Assembly: GCA_020809705.1 (NCBI GenBank)
Contig: CP085835.1
Coordinates: 3,100,001 to 3,164,000, forward strand
DNA length: 64,000 nucleotides
Source of the DNA: Calonectria ilicicola
Taxonomy: Eukaryota > Ascomycota > Sordariomycetes > Hypocreales > Nectriaceae
Reading direction: 5' to 3'
A program made the position numbers and the translations under genes. The notes beneath the pieces were generated by a model. That model was not told the origin of the DNA and ran no database searches. It saw only the letters and a program-made list of their open reading frames with translations. This document shows, piece by piece, positions 48,080 to 59,959 of this stretch. How positions within the stretch are numbered: position 1 is the first letter of the stretch; each line of letters starts with the position of its first letter.

Positions 48080-48882
48080 ATGGTTGTAAATCTCACGCCC
48101 TGCCCCTGCTGCCATTGCCGCCCTTGACTGACACACTCTCCCCCAGCCCGAAGCTCTCGACGCCGCCCAGCTCTCCGAGTTCAGAAAGGCCTTCTCCCTT
48201 TTTGTCAGTATTGACACGGTAGATAACTTGTACATAGTCTTCTCACTCTTTGCAGGACAAGGATGGCGACGGTGCGTTTTTACCCATTTTCGCATCACGG
48301 CGCTGCATTAGCTTTACACCATGCTAACCTGCTCCACTCTCTCCAGGCCAGGTAACGGCTAAGGACATTGGCAATGTCATGCGCTCCTTGGGCCAAAACC
48401 CTTCCGATGCTGAGCTGCAAGATATGCTCAACGAGATCGACATTGACCGGAGCGGCTCAATCGATTTTGAAGGTTGATACACCAAACATTTCATTTTTTT
48501 CTCACTCCTGCTGACCAGACCCCCAGAGTTCTTGGCCATCATGTCGCTCAAGACCAAGGATATCGATACCAACCAGGAACTGCGCGAGGCGTTTAAAGTA
48601 AGATGACTGCGCCGCTCATCCATGCCAACTAACATCACTCCAAGGTGTTTGATCACGACAATTCCGGCACCATCTCCAAGGATGAGATGCGTAAGGTCTT
48701 GATCTCTCTAGGCGAAAACCTTACCGAGCAAGAGATTGACGAGATCCTCCACGAGGCCGACAAGGACGGTGACGGGACGATAGATTGTGAGTTTTCCTCA
48801 TGACTCTTCCGCGACTAGATCCTCACTAAACATTGATCTAGATGATGAATTTGTTGCCATTATGACAGGTGGCTCCAATTAA
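48080..48882 (+). CDS. Calmodulin-like EF-hand protein
   Basis: Seven exons: 48080-48085, 48147-48203, 48256-48271, 48347-48472, 48527-48597, 48645-48786, 48842-48882; 152 residues. The first exon is only ATG plus one codon, typical of fungal calmodulin genes, and exon 3 is 16 bases. Four EF-hand loops are visible: [36 protein letters not shown] and [12 protein letters not shown]. Loop 1 ends in Asp instead of Glu. The central text ([18 protein letters not shown]) matches calmodulin closely, but many positions differ from the nearly invariant fungal calmodulin. I therefore read it as a calmodulin-like paralogue, a calcium sensor of unknown partner, not the essential calmodulin. Confidence 0.88.
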
Positions 48883-50179
48883 TTAGTGGTTCGTGTTGGA
48901 GTCTTGCTTCCTTTGGATGTCTATTGGGCCGGTGTGCCTTGTCATGAGAAGACCAGATTTGTTGTTGACCACTCCACTCATTGTGGTAAAACTTGTTAAT
49001 TTTTCTTGGAGAGGGAGCATGGGCTCAATATCATCATATTTATTAACCTTTCAACCCAGATCATCTGGAACCAATATACCAGATTCCCACGACTTGAGCA
49101 CACATCCCATCCATCGCCCGTGAATTGCCTATCTCTGCTAATACCAATCAAGAAGACATCATTCAACATCACGTTCACTGATATAAACCGTATAGAGGCA
49201 CGAGAGAAAAGCGCTTCAAATGGCATCTGAACGCTGGCCTGGCTTGTGGTCCTAGCCGCGCGTACTTGAACTGAAAAGCAATGCGAGCACCCCCTAATTC
49301 ATTTGATCTGTGATTTCCGCAGCTAGATCCTCCAGCCCAACTTGGCCACGATATGCATCAAGAGTATTCCGTACATAGCACTGGCCTCAGCCTCATAGAG
49401 CGCCCTTTCAGGTGGTGGACTTACATAGCTTTTAAGCATAAACCAGCCGCCGCTCATAAGTCCACATAATTTCAGGCCGATTCAGGCCGATCCATTTGTC
49501 AAACCCCATGCAACACTCTGTCAACCGATCGGAAAGTTGCGCAGGCGGATTTGGGTTCACGCCAGGGTTGTGCCTAGATTTGGCGGCTGTGCAATTCTCA
49601 CAGGGCTGGTACGTATTGAGCGGGAACAGGGCCAAGATTGTCGGTGTGAGCTAGCTGGACTGCTAACAGGCACACAGGGTCAAGCCGTGTGGTTCAATGG
49701 GACGAGACTGACTTTGAGTGAACCAGCTGAGAAAACAAGCTTCACTAGTCGTCGGTGGCGTTGTTAATCCCTGAGCTTTTAGCTGGGTTTCTACCCCTTC
49801 TGTGACATGTGGATAATGAATGAGCGGAACATACCGAAAAACAAATTAGCGGGCCATTGATGACAAGGATAAGAATCTCCAAAATGAAAGTGGCTGAACA
49901 AGAATGGTAAGCACCGTCACACTTTCCAGGGCCATCAACCTTGCAAAAAGCAAAATGGTAGATCATCATCCCCTGAACGGTACTAGCCGCCATGACTCCT
50001 TCAACAGCTCATATTGGGGATTTTTCATTGGATAGAGTATGTCTCAGTCAAGGCCACTCTGATGGTTTACGCCTCGTTTTGTCAGTAGGTATAAAAATTC
50101 TAACTGGAGCATCCCTTTTCCTTCAACCTCAACCCGAATTCGTCATCCGAATCCAAGCATTGGCTGAGTAACGCCCACG
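48883..50179. other. Intergenic
   Basis: About 1.3 kb. Short frames on both strands, one starting with ATG at 49993 on the minus strand (82 codons, several Cys), lack support. No gene is called. Confidence 0.45.
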
Positions 50180-50861
50180 ATGCAGTTCATTCTTCTGTCC
50201 GCTGCCAAGACAGCGGTTCTCGCTTCCTTGATCACGTCCAGCGCTGCAGGACGGGTTTGCAAGCCAGCGGGATCCTTGCGCCTGACCTCGGACACTGCCG
50301 AATCTTCTCCCTCGATTACGTACCCAACGGTGCAGATCGCCACAACTACCATCGGAGAGACTACAATCGCGATAGTCGACGTTCCCACGACCACCGCAGT
50401 CATTACCACAACCACAATCATTGGAGACACGACCATCGCGATGATTGATACCACAACTACCGCTGTTGAAGATACGACCCCCACAACACCGGATGACACG
50501 CCGACAACAAGTGCCGATGATTCGACCACCGCAACTACCGAAAGCGCCTTTACTACACCGACAGATGGTACACCTACTACAACTGCAGGCGATCCAAACA
50601 CCACCACTTCGACCGTGCCGATTTGCATTCCAAGCGGTAGTACGTAGCCTTGAGTTTCCAGCCAATCCCTCAAACTAACCCCACGATCTAGACCTCTGCA
50701 GTGGCTCAGACATTTGCTGTGGGGGTAACACTTGTTCTGGAGGCGTTTGCACCGCACCGTGCATTCCCCTTAACCAACCATGCATTTTTGAGCATCCAGA
50801 ACAGTGCTGTTCTCAAACTTGTGCATGCATCTCTGGAAATTGCAATTGCTTCCAACTCTAA
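50180..50861 (+). CDS. Secreted Thr-rich protein with Cys-rich C-terminus
   Basis: Two exons, 50180-50636 and 50692-50861; 208 residues. The 55-base intron has a CTAAC branch site. The N-terminus is a signal peptide (MQFILLSAAKTAVLASL, likely cut after SSAAG). Residues ~45-145 are Thr/Asp/Pro-rich, probably an O-glycosylated stalk. The last ~57 residues contain 13 cysteines: C-x5-CC-x4-C-x4-C-x3-C-x6-C-x7-CC-x3-C-x-C-x4-C-x-C. This pattern looks like a knottin-type disulfide domain. I recognise no named family. Likely roles are a cell-wall or secreted small protein, such as an effector or adhesin-like protein. There is no GPI signal: the chain ends soon after the last Cys. The C-terminal domain was found only by splicing; the first exon alone would miss it. 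Confidence 0.75.
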
Positions 50862-51566
50862 TGGACTAATTCTGCGACAGGGGAGGTCAGAGTTTGTGTT
50901 AGTAAGGCCTGCCGTCCTAGTATCTAGCCTAACGGTTCTGGCGGATCCTTTCATAACATCGAGAGCCATAGTGGCATTTTAGTCTTGGGAAATTTGAAAT
51001 TGGGCGACGCGGCAGTGATGACTTTGTGCCGTGTATGTGCCAGCGGTAGGCATCTTCTGGATAGAACTCAACCTTCGCCAAGCTCTCTTCAGTTTTTATG
51101 AGTACGGGAAGAATATGTATTGTTATTAGGCTTGTAAAAGGCGAGGAACTTCAAACAGATAGAATCCTATATTTATCTTATGATATGGGAAATTAAGCGG
51201 TCAAACACACGCGATTAAGGGAAGCGTAATTACCGAAATGCCTGTGGTGAGATACTAAATTTGACTGTGAGAGTGACAGACCATGCTTTTATTTCGTGAT
51301 GTAAAGAAGGAGGGCACTCGATGTGACCTACACATGGAAGCCAACTCCACTATTTCATCTACCTGGGACTCAGTGGGTATACATAGTAGATCCTGAGATA
51401 CAAGAGAATTTCAAAATTGTAATCAGCAAAAAGGTACATTGAGATGATTGAAGTGGAACAAATGAAAATTAATGAAAAGAAAGAAAATAAAAATACTAGG
51501 GAAAAAAAAGAAGAAAAAAACACAATCTGCAGATATTTGTGCCTTGCAATCCTTTGATTGCTTTAG
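50862..51566. other. Intergenic
   Basis: AT-rich with A-runs at 51480-51520. No gene seen; it is the 3' flank of both neighbours. Confidence 0.5.
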
Positions 51567-53940
51567 TTATCTCATTCTGTGGCTGCTTCCAAAATTCCAA
51601 GTCATATTTGTAGCAACCACGTCTTGATTCTGGCTAAACTGGTCAAAACCTTCGCTGGCGGTACTAGAAGACAAGCATTGCATAGATGATCCCGCATCCT
51701 GAATGTCAAATTGCCCTTGAAGATCATTTAGCGCATATACCATGCCCTGGGCTGGTTCCGATTGCCCCATCTGCGATGAGTCGTAGGATGACAAGGACAT
51801 CGGGTCAACGCATTGAGGCAATTCCTTGATTAGTGTTAATGTGGCAACGCAGAAAATTTTAAAGTTATATATAACTCACGTGCAATTGCTCGTATTGGTG
51901 GAGGTAAGCACCCGTCTCAGCCATCGTTGGATACTCAGGCCCAAGGGCTGGTGGTGGTCCACATCCCTGGTCGATGAAAGCATTTGGCCGCTCTCTGCCA
52001 TCAACACGCTGCTGTATTTCATTCTCGATGCCGAGGGCTTCTATTGCGGGCGAGGCGTGCTGGGAAACCTCGGGGGTTCGGAATGAAGGGGAGACATTCG
52101 AAAACCCATCTTCTCCATTTTCCCCACCAAAAAGCTCGACAAAGTCATCTTCCGAAGACGGTGTTCCCTGAGAAATGCGCGGGCTCCTTATTTCTCCACG
52201 GAGGTAGTTGGAATCTCTCAGAAGGCCTACCATTTCTGATTGGAAGAGCGTCATAATCTTCTTGGACAAGACAGTAACCTTTCCGTTTTCTTTATCAGGC
52301 AATTGTTGGGTAAGCAGATCAAAAAGCTTGTCGTGAATTGCTGTCTCCTTAGACTTGTATTTATGAGCGACTTCATGATGTTCATAAACAGGTTCAAAAG
52401 CTACAAACAATTAGTCCTGCCAGAAATATCTGTCAATCTAAAATACCTTCGGGTGGGATGATTTCATCGTCTTTGAAGAGCAACTGATACGTAGCAGGCC
52501 AGGTGTTAATTTTGTCCTCTCCTTTTCGGCTTCTTAAAATGATGTCGACCGTTTCGTCAAAGCCGTCTTCAGGATCTGCAAGGGGAGGCTGGGTTGATGA
52601 TTGCGGAGGTACAAGGCATCCTTGAATGTGTGGTATAAGTTCGGCAGTTGTTCGAAATTGTTGCTGGCATCGAGAACAAGAATAGGAGGGTTTGAAGTGT
52701 TCAGCGGTAAGGTGTTTTCTGCCTGCGGTATCAATACATGTTCCTGTCAAGGTACCGGCTGCAAGTAACATGAAAAATGGACTTACTTCAATTTGGATAT
52801 GTCACTGTAAGATTTATTCGCACACGCCTCGTGGTGGCGAATGTTGAATCGGAGTGGATTACGCTTCCTATACGGGCAGCTTAAATCCCCAAAACCATGA
52901 CACTTTCGCTTCGAGCGGGATGCTTTGGTATGATGCCCTGGTCCGGAATTTGGCGTCTCATCTTCATCTTCATTTTCGTCGATTTCGTGGTTTGGGCGTT
53001 TCGAATTCCCGAGTTTAGATGGTCCACTGGGGAGTTGGAGAGAGCCTGACTGCGCCCCACAGTAATCATCATGACCATCCTGCATGCTACCGGGTCCCAG
53101 GCTGTCATCGTTCTTGAGATCCATACAATGCCCCTCGCCCTGAAGAATGTTAATACATTGCTCTTTGACATCCTCAAAAGCACAGATGACTCGAACGGGT
53201 CGTGTCAGCCGAGAAAGACTGATACCAAACCACTGAGTCAAGGCCACATCGGCTGTTCGTTCCAAGGCGAGATCATCGTCCGAGCTTTCTGGATCTTCAC
53301 ACATTTTGTGATTTTCGTAAATAATGAATCTATCTGAGTTGGGTGATTTCTCGGCGTGTCTGTTTACTTCGCTGAGATTCGGGCTGCAAATACTTGGTGA
53401 CGATATTCTTGGCGTTGAACCACCTTCGTTTCCATCCGCACTCCGCATTCCAGCTTGATGAAGATCCAGAGCAGAAGAAGTAGTCGATGTTAGACCAAAA
53501 TCCGAATGATTGAAAGTGAAAGCTTGGCCTGGCTGATGCGGTGTGCGAATAGGTAGTTGTGTTTTAAAGGTCTCTGCCGTAGATTCGCTCATTCGATCTC
53601 CTCCAATGCCGCAAAGATCTGCCTCTAATGCAGCTTGCAAGGGAGCCGGACTTGCACTACGAGATTGAGATGGGGTAGTCGCTGAAGGGGATGCAGCTGA
53701 GCGGTGGTGAATTGGTGCAGAGAATGTGGTATGTCGCGACTTGGAATCTGAGTTTGACATTGTGTCCATGGAGGTGATGTCGTCCATATCTTCATGGCCT
53801 TGATGTGAGATAGAAAAGGATACCATAATGTCCTTACCTGGCCTCTCATTTATATATGATGCGGCAATTCCTTTTGCGGATTCCGCATTCTCTCCGAGAC
53901 TCTGATCCATCGTGCGATCGTTGTTCGCCATTGCATGCAT
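51567..53940 (-). CDS. Zinc-finger protein of fungal C2H2-like type
   Basis: Four exons read downward: 53940-52787, 52718-52447, 52400-51880, 51824-51567; 734 residues. The first ~330 residues are Ser/Thr/Pro-rich and low complexity. At about residues 350-425 there is a fungal finger arrangement: CPYRKRNPLRFN..C, then DISKLKKHLTAEH, then CSRCQQQFRTTAELIPHIQGC. The second finger is completed only across the first intron, which supports the splice. The C-terminal part is acidic/Gln-rich. Such proteins are often annotated as C2H2 regulators, but no target is known. The ATG at 53940 was used; an in-frame TTG upstream is not a start. Confidence 0.82.
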
Positions 53941-55250
53941 TACACGACCGAGAGAGGGTCGCAAAGGCAAACTTAGGCAGGCTGTCCCACGACAAATTTT
54001 TCTCGAACGAACGAACAGGGATTAAACAAGTCAGAAAATTCGGACTCAGGTAGAATTTGGCTAAACTCCTTTCCGACTGTTGCTGCAGTAGCGACATGTA
54101 CCACTTCGTAGGCGTGGGGGCCAAAGGGTAACTCATGGCACCCCTCCAGCCACTCATAGGGGGTTCAGGATTGTACGAGTGGGCGGAAGGTCTTGTACCA
54201 CAATTGGCACGTCGAGTAAGGAAAGTCCCAGTGGACAGCCACGCCACCTTTGTTAATGCGTTTATGAGACAAGCACAAACTATGGTGTTGCATGCTTGGA
54301 CATCCTGGGGGAGCATGCATCAGTTCCAACCCCTCCGAGAGGTGACTTTTTCAATTCCCCGGGTACTTACTCCTAGCTCAAGTCTAATTCGGAGCAGCGC
54401 CTTTATGAACATTTGGGACGCCTTGTTGCGTATTGTCACACCCTCCTGACACGCACCACATGATGCCCCACACTACTTGGCCAATGATATTGCTTCAGTC
54501 AAGTCGAACTCAAACTCGTTCAGATTAAAATCAATGTTGGTTGAACCCGGATTGCCCAAATCAGCCAGCTGACGACGCCTCTCCTATAACCCTGGTTACA
54601 CTGCATTTGTCCTCGTCGGGCATGTTTGCTGATATGTTTGACAAAAAAATGTACTTGCGTGGTGTTCGCTCGACGGTCACCCCATTTCCGAAACCTCGAA
54701 AACTAAGATCTTTCTGAGCGCCTACTAAGCTGTAAATGCCTCACACATTGCCAAATACACTGGTCAAATATATAAAAGTTAATGGATTTGGGCAGGAATA
54801 GGACAGGCCTTTAGTACAACACGAATCTTCGTCCTCGATTTTGACTCCTCGGATGATGATGCATGTGTTAGAACGGACGTTGCTTGCGCATAATTATACA
54901 ATCATCTCTCATAACCTTGTTAAGATAAGAGCACTACAACGAGTTCATTTCAAAAACGCCACATACTCCACCCGTCAGGGCCCGATTGAACAGCTATTCA
55001 CGGCTGTGTCAGTCAATTTATCGTTTAATTCAGGTAAACTGAGCTAAAATCAGGAACCGCTTAAACTGAATATTGGGCAGGATATCTTCAGGTTCTTTGA
55101 TATTAAACCACAGGAACATCTTTTTCAAATTGCAGTCCTTTTCGCCCAGATTTGTCTGAATTACAAAGCTGAAAAACTTGTAGTCTTGTTTGAAGGCAGC
55201 AACATTTTTATTTCAAGTATAAATATAGATTCCTCTCTGAGTGCCACAAA
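53941..55250. other. Intergenic
   Basis: About 1.3 kb. Frames of 60-104 codons exist, but none has family likeness or splice support. No gene is called. Confidence 0.45.
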
Positions 55251-55765
55251 ATGGATTATTTTGATTGCATCTCAATTGGTTCTGCCACTTATCATTCTGG
55301 CAATTCCAAAGCTCTGAGTGACAAGTATGACTTCTCAGAGTAGCCCCGTATTTCTAGCAACCATTAATCAATCGCAGCAGATCCAGGTCTTCTCAGCAGG
55401 TGACATCTTCAATTTCTTATTACGGCAGCTATTCAAGCGTTTTAGAGGTGATGACTTAAACGTTATCCAAAGATAAAGTGCATGAGAAAAATGGAAAAGG
55501 GTAGGGGTTTTATTCGTACATAATCTCCAAGTTACAGTTCTGGCTCGCTGATATTATTGCCAGGAACATAATATACAAGAGTAATATCGTACTACAGGGC
55601 CATGTGAACGACAGGAGCTCCCTGCAAGATCATTTGATTCAACGGAGCCTTGCTCTAAGAGGACCTGGTCTTGTCAAGCCTACCGAGATTTACGATCAGA
55701 TAACTGCATACAACGCGAAATTCGAGCATAAAAGCGAAAAGGATAGCGGGAACGTAAAGGATTAG
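55251..55765 (+). CDS. Possible small three-exon gene, unknown product
   Basis: Predicted exons 55251-55324, 55381-55447, 55538-55765; 122 residues. The individual frames are too short to stand out, but three consecutive stretches join in frame at GT..AG junctions of 56 and 90 bases. The third exon alone is 75 open codons with even composition (FWLADIIARN, VNDRSSLQDHLIQRSLALRG). A TATAAATATA run lies at 55218-55227. I recognise no family; it could be a species-specific protein, a decaying gene or chance. It lies within a 2.5-kb gap between the finger protein and the F-box gene. Confidence 0.33.
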
Positions 55766-56421
55766 AACAGCACAATAGACGAAGACGAGTAGGAAAAATG
55801 GCGTATAGACACTCTATCTCAGTACCTGTAGCACAACATAAAAGATCAATTAATCAATAGTCGCATTGTATCGCATCCAAAGAAAAACCCATCTGAGAAT
55901 TTATGCTATGTCAGATATTTTCCGCAAATCAATTCTGCATCGAGTTGTGTACAGTGCAGTACATATTCTGTGCAAATTATCCCCCAAAAGTTGAATAGAG
56001 ATCGGGGCTGTGACTTGCTCGCCCAAGCAACAGGGCGATGATTATTGCTAAAAAAAAAAAAAAAAGCAAAAAGCAGACGAACAGCCTGTAAACGGGCGTG
56101 ACATTTTGGATGCGATGTTTCTTGAAATGATTTGTTTGTGACTTTATGAATGTGAAATGCAAACTATGTGCTACAGCATTTGTCCTTTTATACAGCGCTG
56201 TGCTGTGCTGTGATGGTGTGAACCGCCACTGGAGGGTTGGCGGCCCCACTTCTTAGGCACCAACTGCGCTACCTGCCTGCAGGCAAGAAGCCACGCCGTG
56301 AATTTGTTAACGTACATTCTCGTCGTTTGGTTTTTGTGATAAATTCCTCTTCTGAATCAAAACTACTACGTCTTAGAGCAACAACACAAACCGAAACCCG
56401 TCGACAGGCCCATATTTCAAC
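55766..56421. other. Intergenic
   Basis: Contains a 15-base poly-A run near 56050 and the promoter of the F-box gene. No other feature is seen. Confidence 0.5.
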
Positions 56422-58221
56422 ATGGATCCGGCCATTAGTGATTTTGTTGTTTTGCCCTTGGCCGCAACCACCACAATCACTTCGCTCTCTGAAGACCTTC
56501 TCATCAACATCATCCAGGATGACTGTCTCGACCATGACGACGTCATTTCGCTCCGTCTAGTCTGCAACTCCATCAGCAAAGCCGCAACTGTGGTTCTTTT
56601 CCGCCGCATCCACATTTCGCCGCTCCGACGTGATCGAGATGCCTTCGTCTCCATCTGCCAAAGCCCGCACCTCGCCCAATATGTCCGTGAAGTCGAGTGG
56701 CAGGAGGTGTCGTGGTTCCCGGGCTACTTTGGATTCATTGCCGAAATTTCTGGTCGTCAGTCTCAATACAGCACCCACCATTGGATCTTGGAGGACGATA
56801 CAAGCCATCTTTACGACAATTTCGACATCCTGGCTGCTGACCTCTTCTGGCTGCCTGTCGTTCCACACGGCCAAGACATGATTGACAAGGTTCCCATTGA
56901 GTCACAGCGTCAAGATGCCATCGATTCGTTCCGCGACCAATTCCAGCAGGCTCTCACTCTGCTTCCGCATCTTTCCACCTTCATTTCGCGATCCATGCCT
57001 GCCAATCGCACCCTCAATTGGTGCGAGTACCCTTTCGTCATGAATCACTTTCATTCCCATCATCCGTACCAAAAGGCAAGTGTTCGTGATTGGGAACCGC
57101 AGACAAACGACGGCCTTTTTTTCTTTCTGTTACCAGCAGTTCAGAATTTGTCAAATATCACCAGGCTTGTGTGGGAAGATCAATCTTTGGCGGCCAGCTA
57201 CATGCGTCCGCCGTGTCCTGAAGCATTTCAGCAGCTCGACACCTTAGCCCTCACCCTCGTCCCTCAGTTGCATGAGCCCTACGATAATCTGGCTGCCAAC
57301 CTCAAAGCAGCAACAAATGTCCGCAACCTCAGCCTTGCCGTAGTCGAGGGACCGAGTGATAGCCATTTGGAACTCTCACTGTACCAATTCTCCCCCGAAA
57401 CCAAGAAAACCCTTTGGACACGGCTTCACTCGCTCAGTGTGGAATCCATGCGCCACGAACCAAAGGCGCTGCTAGGTGTGGTGCGGCAAAATGCGGACAC
57501 GCTGCGACACCTGTACATCAGCAATTGCCGCGTCACCTTTTCACAGTTGAAAAAGTTTGCCAACATCCCCAATCTCCAGCTAGTATCCTTCAGAATTCAT
57601 GACTATGAATTTAAAGAAGACCTGGTTACAGAAGCAGCCCTTCTCTCCTCTGTCAACGCTAAAACCACGCCACCAACGACTGCAATGCATGCAGAGACTC
57701 ACGTCTTCGACTCCATGAAAGATAGTGATCTCATTGTCACGCATGGTTTTGTTGCCACGAATGATGAAGCCGTCGCTATTTGTGGTGATGCCGAATCCGT
57801 ATGTTCCGTAGATAGCCTGGATTGCCGTCTTCAGACAGCGCCCAAATGGATCTGGGGTCGCTATTTCCACGAAAGTTGCTTCGGCAGTGTGTGTTCCTAT
57901 CAAGTCCCCGACTCGGATCCAGAAGGAATGCGAACGACATGTTGGAAATTTACCTATAGGGATGGTAGTATGACATACGGTACTGACCCTCTTGTGTGTT
58001 TTGAGGACTGGGATCCAGAAGCTGGAGACATCGAGGAACCAACACCATTCTGTGAGGGCCTCCAAAAGTTTTTGGAGCGAGATACATACTTGGATGTATC
58101 ATCATTCCTCGGTCCAGCTGCATGGAAAGCAATCTGCAACTTGACGCCCCCCGAAGGGGCCATCGCGTGTACTTACAAAGAGTGTAAAGAGGTGTTAGAA
58201 ATGGTTGAGTTCGATCTCTAA
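56422..58221 (+). CDS. F-box protein
   Basis: Single exon, 599 residues. Residues ~22-62 look like an F-box (SLSEDLLINIIQDDCLDHDDVISLRLVCNSISKAA split as LSEDLL..ISLRLVCN..A), followed by a leucine-rich, irregular helical body. F-box proteins link substrates to SCF ubiquitin ligases through Skp1. No WD40 or canonical LRR array is visible; the leucine-patterned segments (NITRLVW, LDTLALTLVP, LRHLYISNC) suggest degenerate leucine-rich repeats. Substrate unknown. There are many such genes in fungal genomes. Confidence 0.8.
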   Translation: MDPAISDFVVLPLAATTTITSLSEDLLINIIQDDCLDHDDVISLRLVCNSISKAATVVLFRRIHISPLRRDRDAFVSICQSPHLAQYVREVEWQEVSWFPGYFGFIAEISGRQSQYSTHHWILEDDTSHLYDNFDILAADLFWLPVVPHGQDMIDKVPIESQRQDAIDSFRDQFQQALTLLPHLSTFISRSMPANRTLNWCEYPFVMNHFHSHHPYQKASVRDWEPQTNDGLFFFLLPAVQNLSNITRLVWEDQSLAASYMRPPCPEAFQQLDTLALTLVPQLHEPYDNLAANLKAATNVRNLSLAVVEGPSDSHLELSLYQFSPETKKTLWTRLHSLSVESMRHEPKALLGVVRQNADTLRHLYISNCRVTFSQLKKFANIPNLQLVSFRIHDYEFKEDLVTEAALLSSVNAKTTPPTTAMHAETHVFDSMKDSDLIVTHGFVATNDEAVAICGDAESVCSVDSLDCRLQTAPKWIWGRYFHESCFGSVCSYQVPDSDPEGMRTTCWKFTYRDGSMTYGTDPLVCFEDWDPEAGDIEEPTPFCEGLQKFLERDTYLDVSSFLGPAAWKAICNLTPPEGAIACTYKECKEVLEMVEFDL

Positions 58222-58949
58222 GAAGAGGGGCAAATAAAATAAATAAATTTTGACCAGAATAAAATTCCTTATTCGATAATAACGGTCTTTATTTGTTCTT
58301 TATTTGAGTGCCCTTTGAAAAAATACAAGTGGAAGGCAAACTCAAAACACGACTCAATGAAGATTGCTGAGTAATGGCTCATATGACTGAGCCTACGTTA
58401 TCGGTTCCCCGGGAACTGCCACCAATGTGAAACTTTAGCAATACGCGCGTAGTCTAGCTCAGGATCAAATACCTCTTCGGCGGAGTGGAGTCGTCACCAA
58501 AATTAGAGCGTCGGCAGGCTCTACCGCCGGAAATATCAAAGCGAATCAGTAATTCACTGTGTGCCGGGAGGGAAAAGGATGCACCTTGACATGGGAATAC
58601 TAAATAATGGAATAATCTCTACTGAACAGTCATCATTCAAATATTTCGAAGCCCATCATTACACATTATTTAAATCAGCTAAATAAAAATAAATGTCTTT
58701 TGTTGAACAACAGTTAGCCGCTCCTATCGTGCACGGGTAGAAATATCACTAGCCGTCTACTGGTTTTTGCGTGGAAGTTATTGGGGCATACATAGTGTTC
58801 ATTAAATTGTCTTTTTCTTTCCCTCGCTCCTTCAAAGCTACAGAAATAATTATCGCATACAGTTGCCTTCACAAAATTAACAAGATAATAGAACGCTGCC
58901 TTTTCTGACAGAATATCTTCCAAGAAAAACAACCAATGACTGGCCTCGT
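58222..58949. other. Intergenic
   Basis: AT-rich stretch between convergent genes. A minus-strand 91-codon frame is not supported. No gene is called. Confidence 0.5.
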
Positions 58950-59959
58950 TTAAAACCTCCAGCTCTGAAGAGCCATATACATGTACCAAAAGAAGTCTAT
59001 GGCCCCTACGACATAGACTATTCCGACTGTGATAAAGAATATCCTGATGTAGAGGAAGATTATATTTGCCAACGACGACCGTGTGAAAGTTTTCCAGGCT
59101 TTAATCAATGTCATGTGTCTGCCTTCATTTTCAGCAGCAGAGAGGGCTGGGTCCAATGGTACGATGGTCTCCTCGTCAGCGGAAAGGAGGGAAGCTTCAA
59201 CGCGCACCAGAAGTATTTGCGCAGGGATAACGAAAACAAAGTTTAGGGCAGCTAGGAGGAGCCACCACCAAAACGACTTCTCAATATGATCAAGGGGCAG
59301 GAAATTTTCCCATTTCATTCCCATACTGCGATAGGTGTGGATCATGATGCGCTGTGTTGCAACTTCAGCAATCAAGAAGATCAACATTGGGAGTCCAGCT
59401 GCTTTAAATGCCTTTTTGGCAGGAACAAAGCGTTTCCAGAAGCGCTCCACATTTCGAGAAGCCACGAGTTTATGTATCCAGAGAATGTGCAGCTGGAGAC
59501 AGGCTAGTGGCAAGAATATCTGCACCAGGAAGCCCAAAAATGAAGGGAGCTTGTAGGCCAGATGCATGGACAAGCCCTTTACTAAATTCCAGGCTAAAAA
59601 AAAGCCATAACCCCGACAAAAGGACAGGAATTTCCTGCTGGACCAAATCAAGCGCACCATGGATCTGATGGAAGTGGCGGCGGCGCGAGGCTGGCTGATA
59701 GCCTTGTTCCCCTGTCGTGAGCGGTCATCTTCGTCGATAGCCTGAGCTAGGTCAATACGCTCATATAGCGGCGCATCCAGATCTTCGACAACAGCGAGAA
59801 TAGGCAAGACCTTGTGCAGGGTGTAAAACACCTAGATTGAGAAACATCAGCAATGGCAATTAGCTGCATGGAATATCAAGGACTCACGAAAAATGCAGTG
59901 GGTATAACAACAGCCAAGTTGAAGACAACCCAGAGGCCGAAAACAACGAATCCCGCCAT
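58950..59959 (-). CDS. Multi-pass membrane protein, unknown
   Basis: Two exons read downward, 59959-59888 and 59831-58950; 317 residues. The first exon supplies the N-terminal helix (GFVVFGLWVVFNLAVVIP). At least five more hydrophobic segments follow (SFLGFLVQIFLPLACLQLHILW, GLPMLIFLIAEVA, FWWWLLLAALNFVFVIPAQILL, IIFLYIRIFFITVGIVYVVG). The block RVEASLLSADEETIVPLDP is a recurring feature of a fungal membrane family that databases label vaguely; I do not trust any functional label. No enzymatic motif is visible. Confidence 0.78.

Noticed and set aside
50143..50757. Antisense 204-codon frame opposite the Thr-rich gene
   Set aside because: It mirrors the Thr-repeat codons of the plus-strand gene (giving Val/Ser repeats), and the plus strand has a signal peptide and a Cys domain after a good intron.
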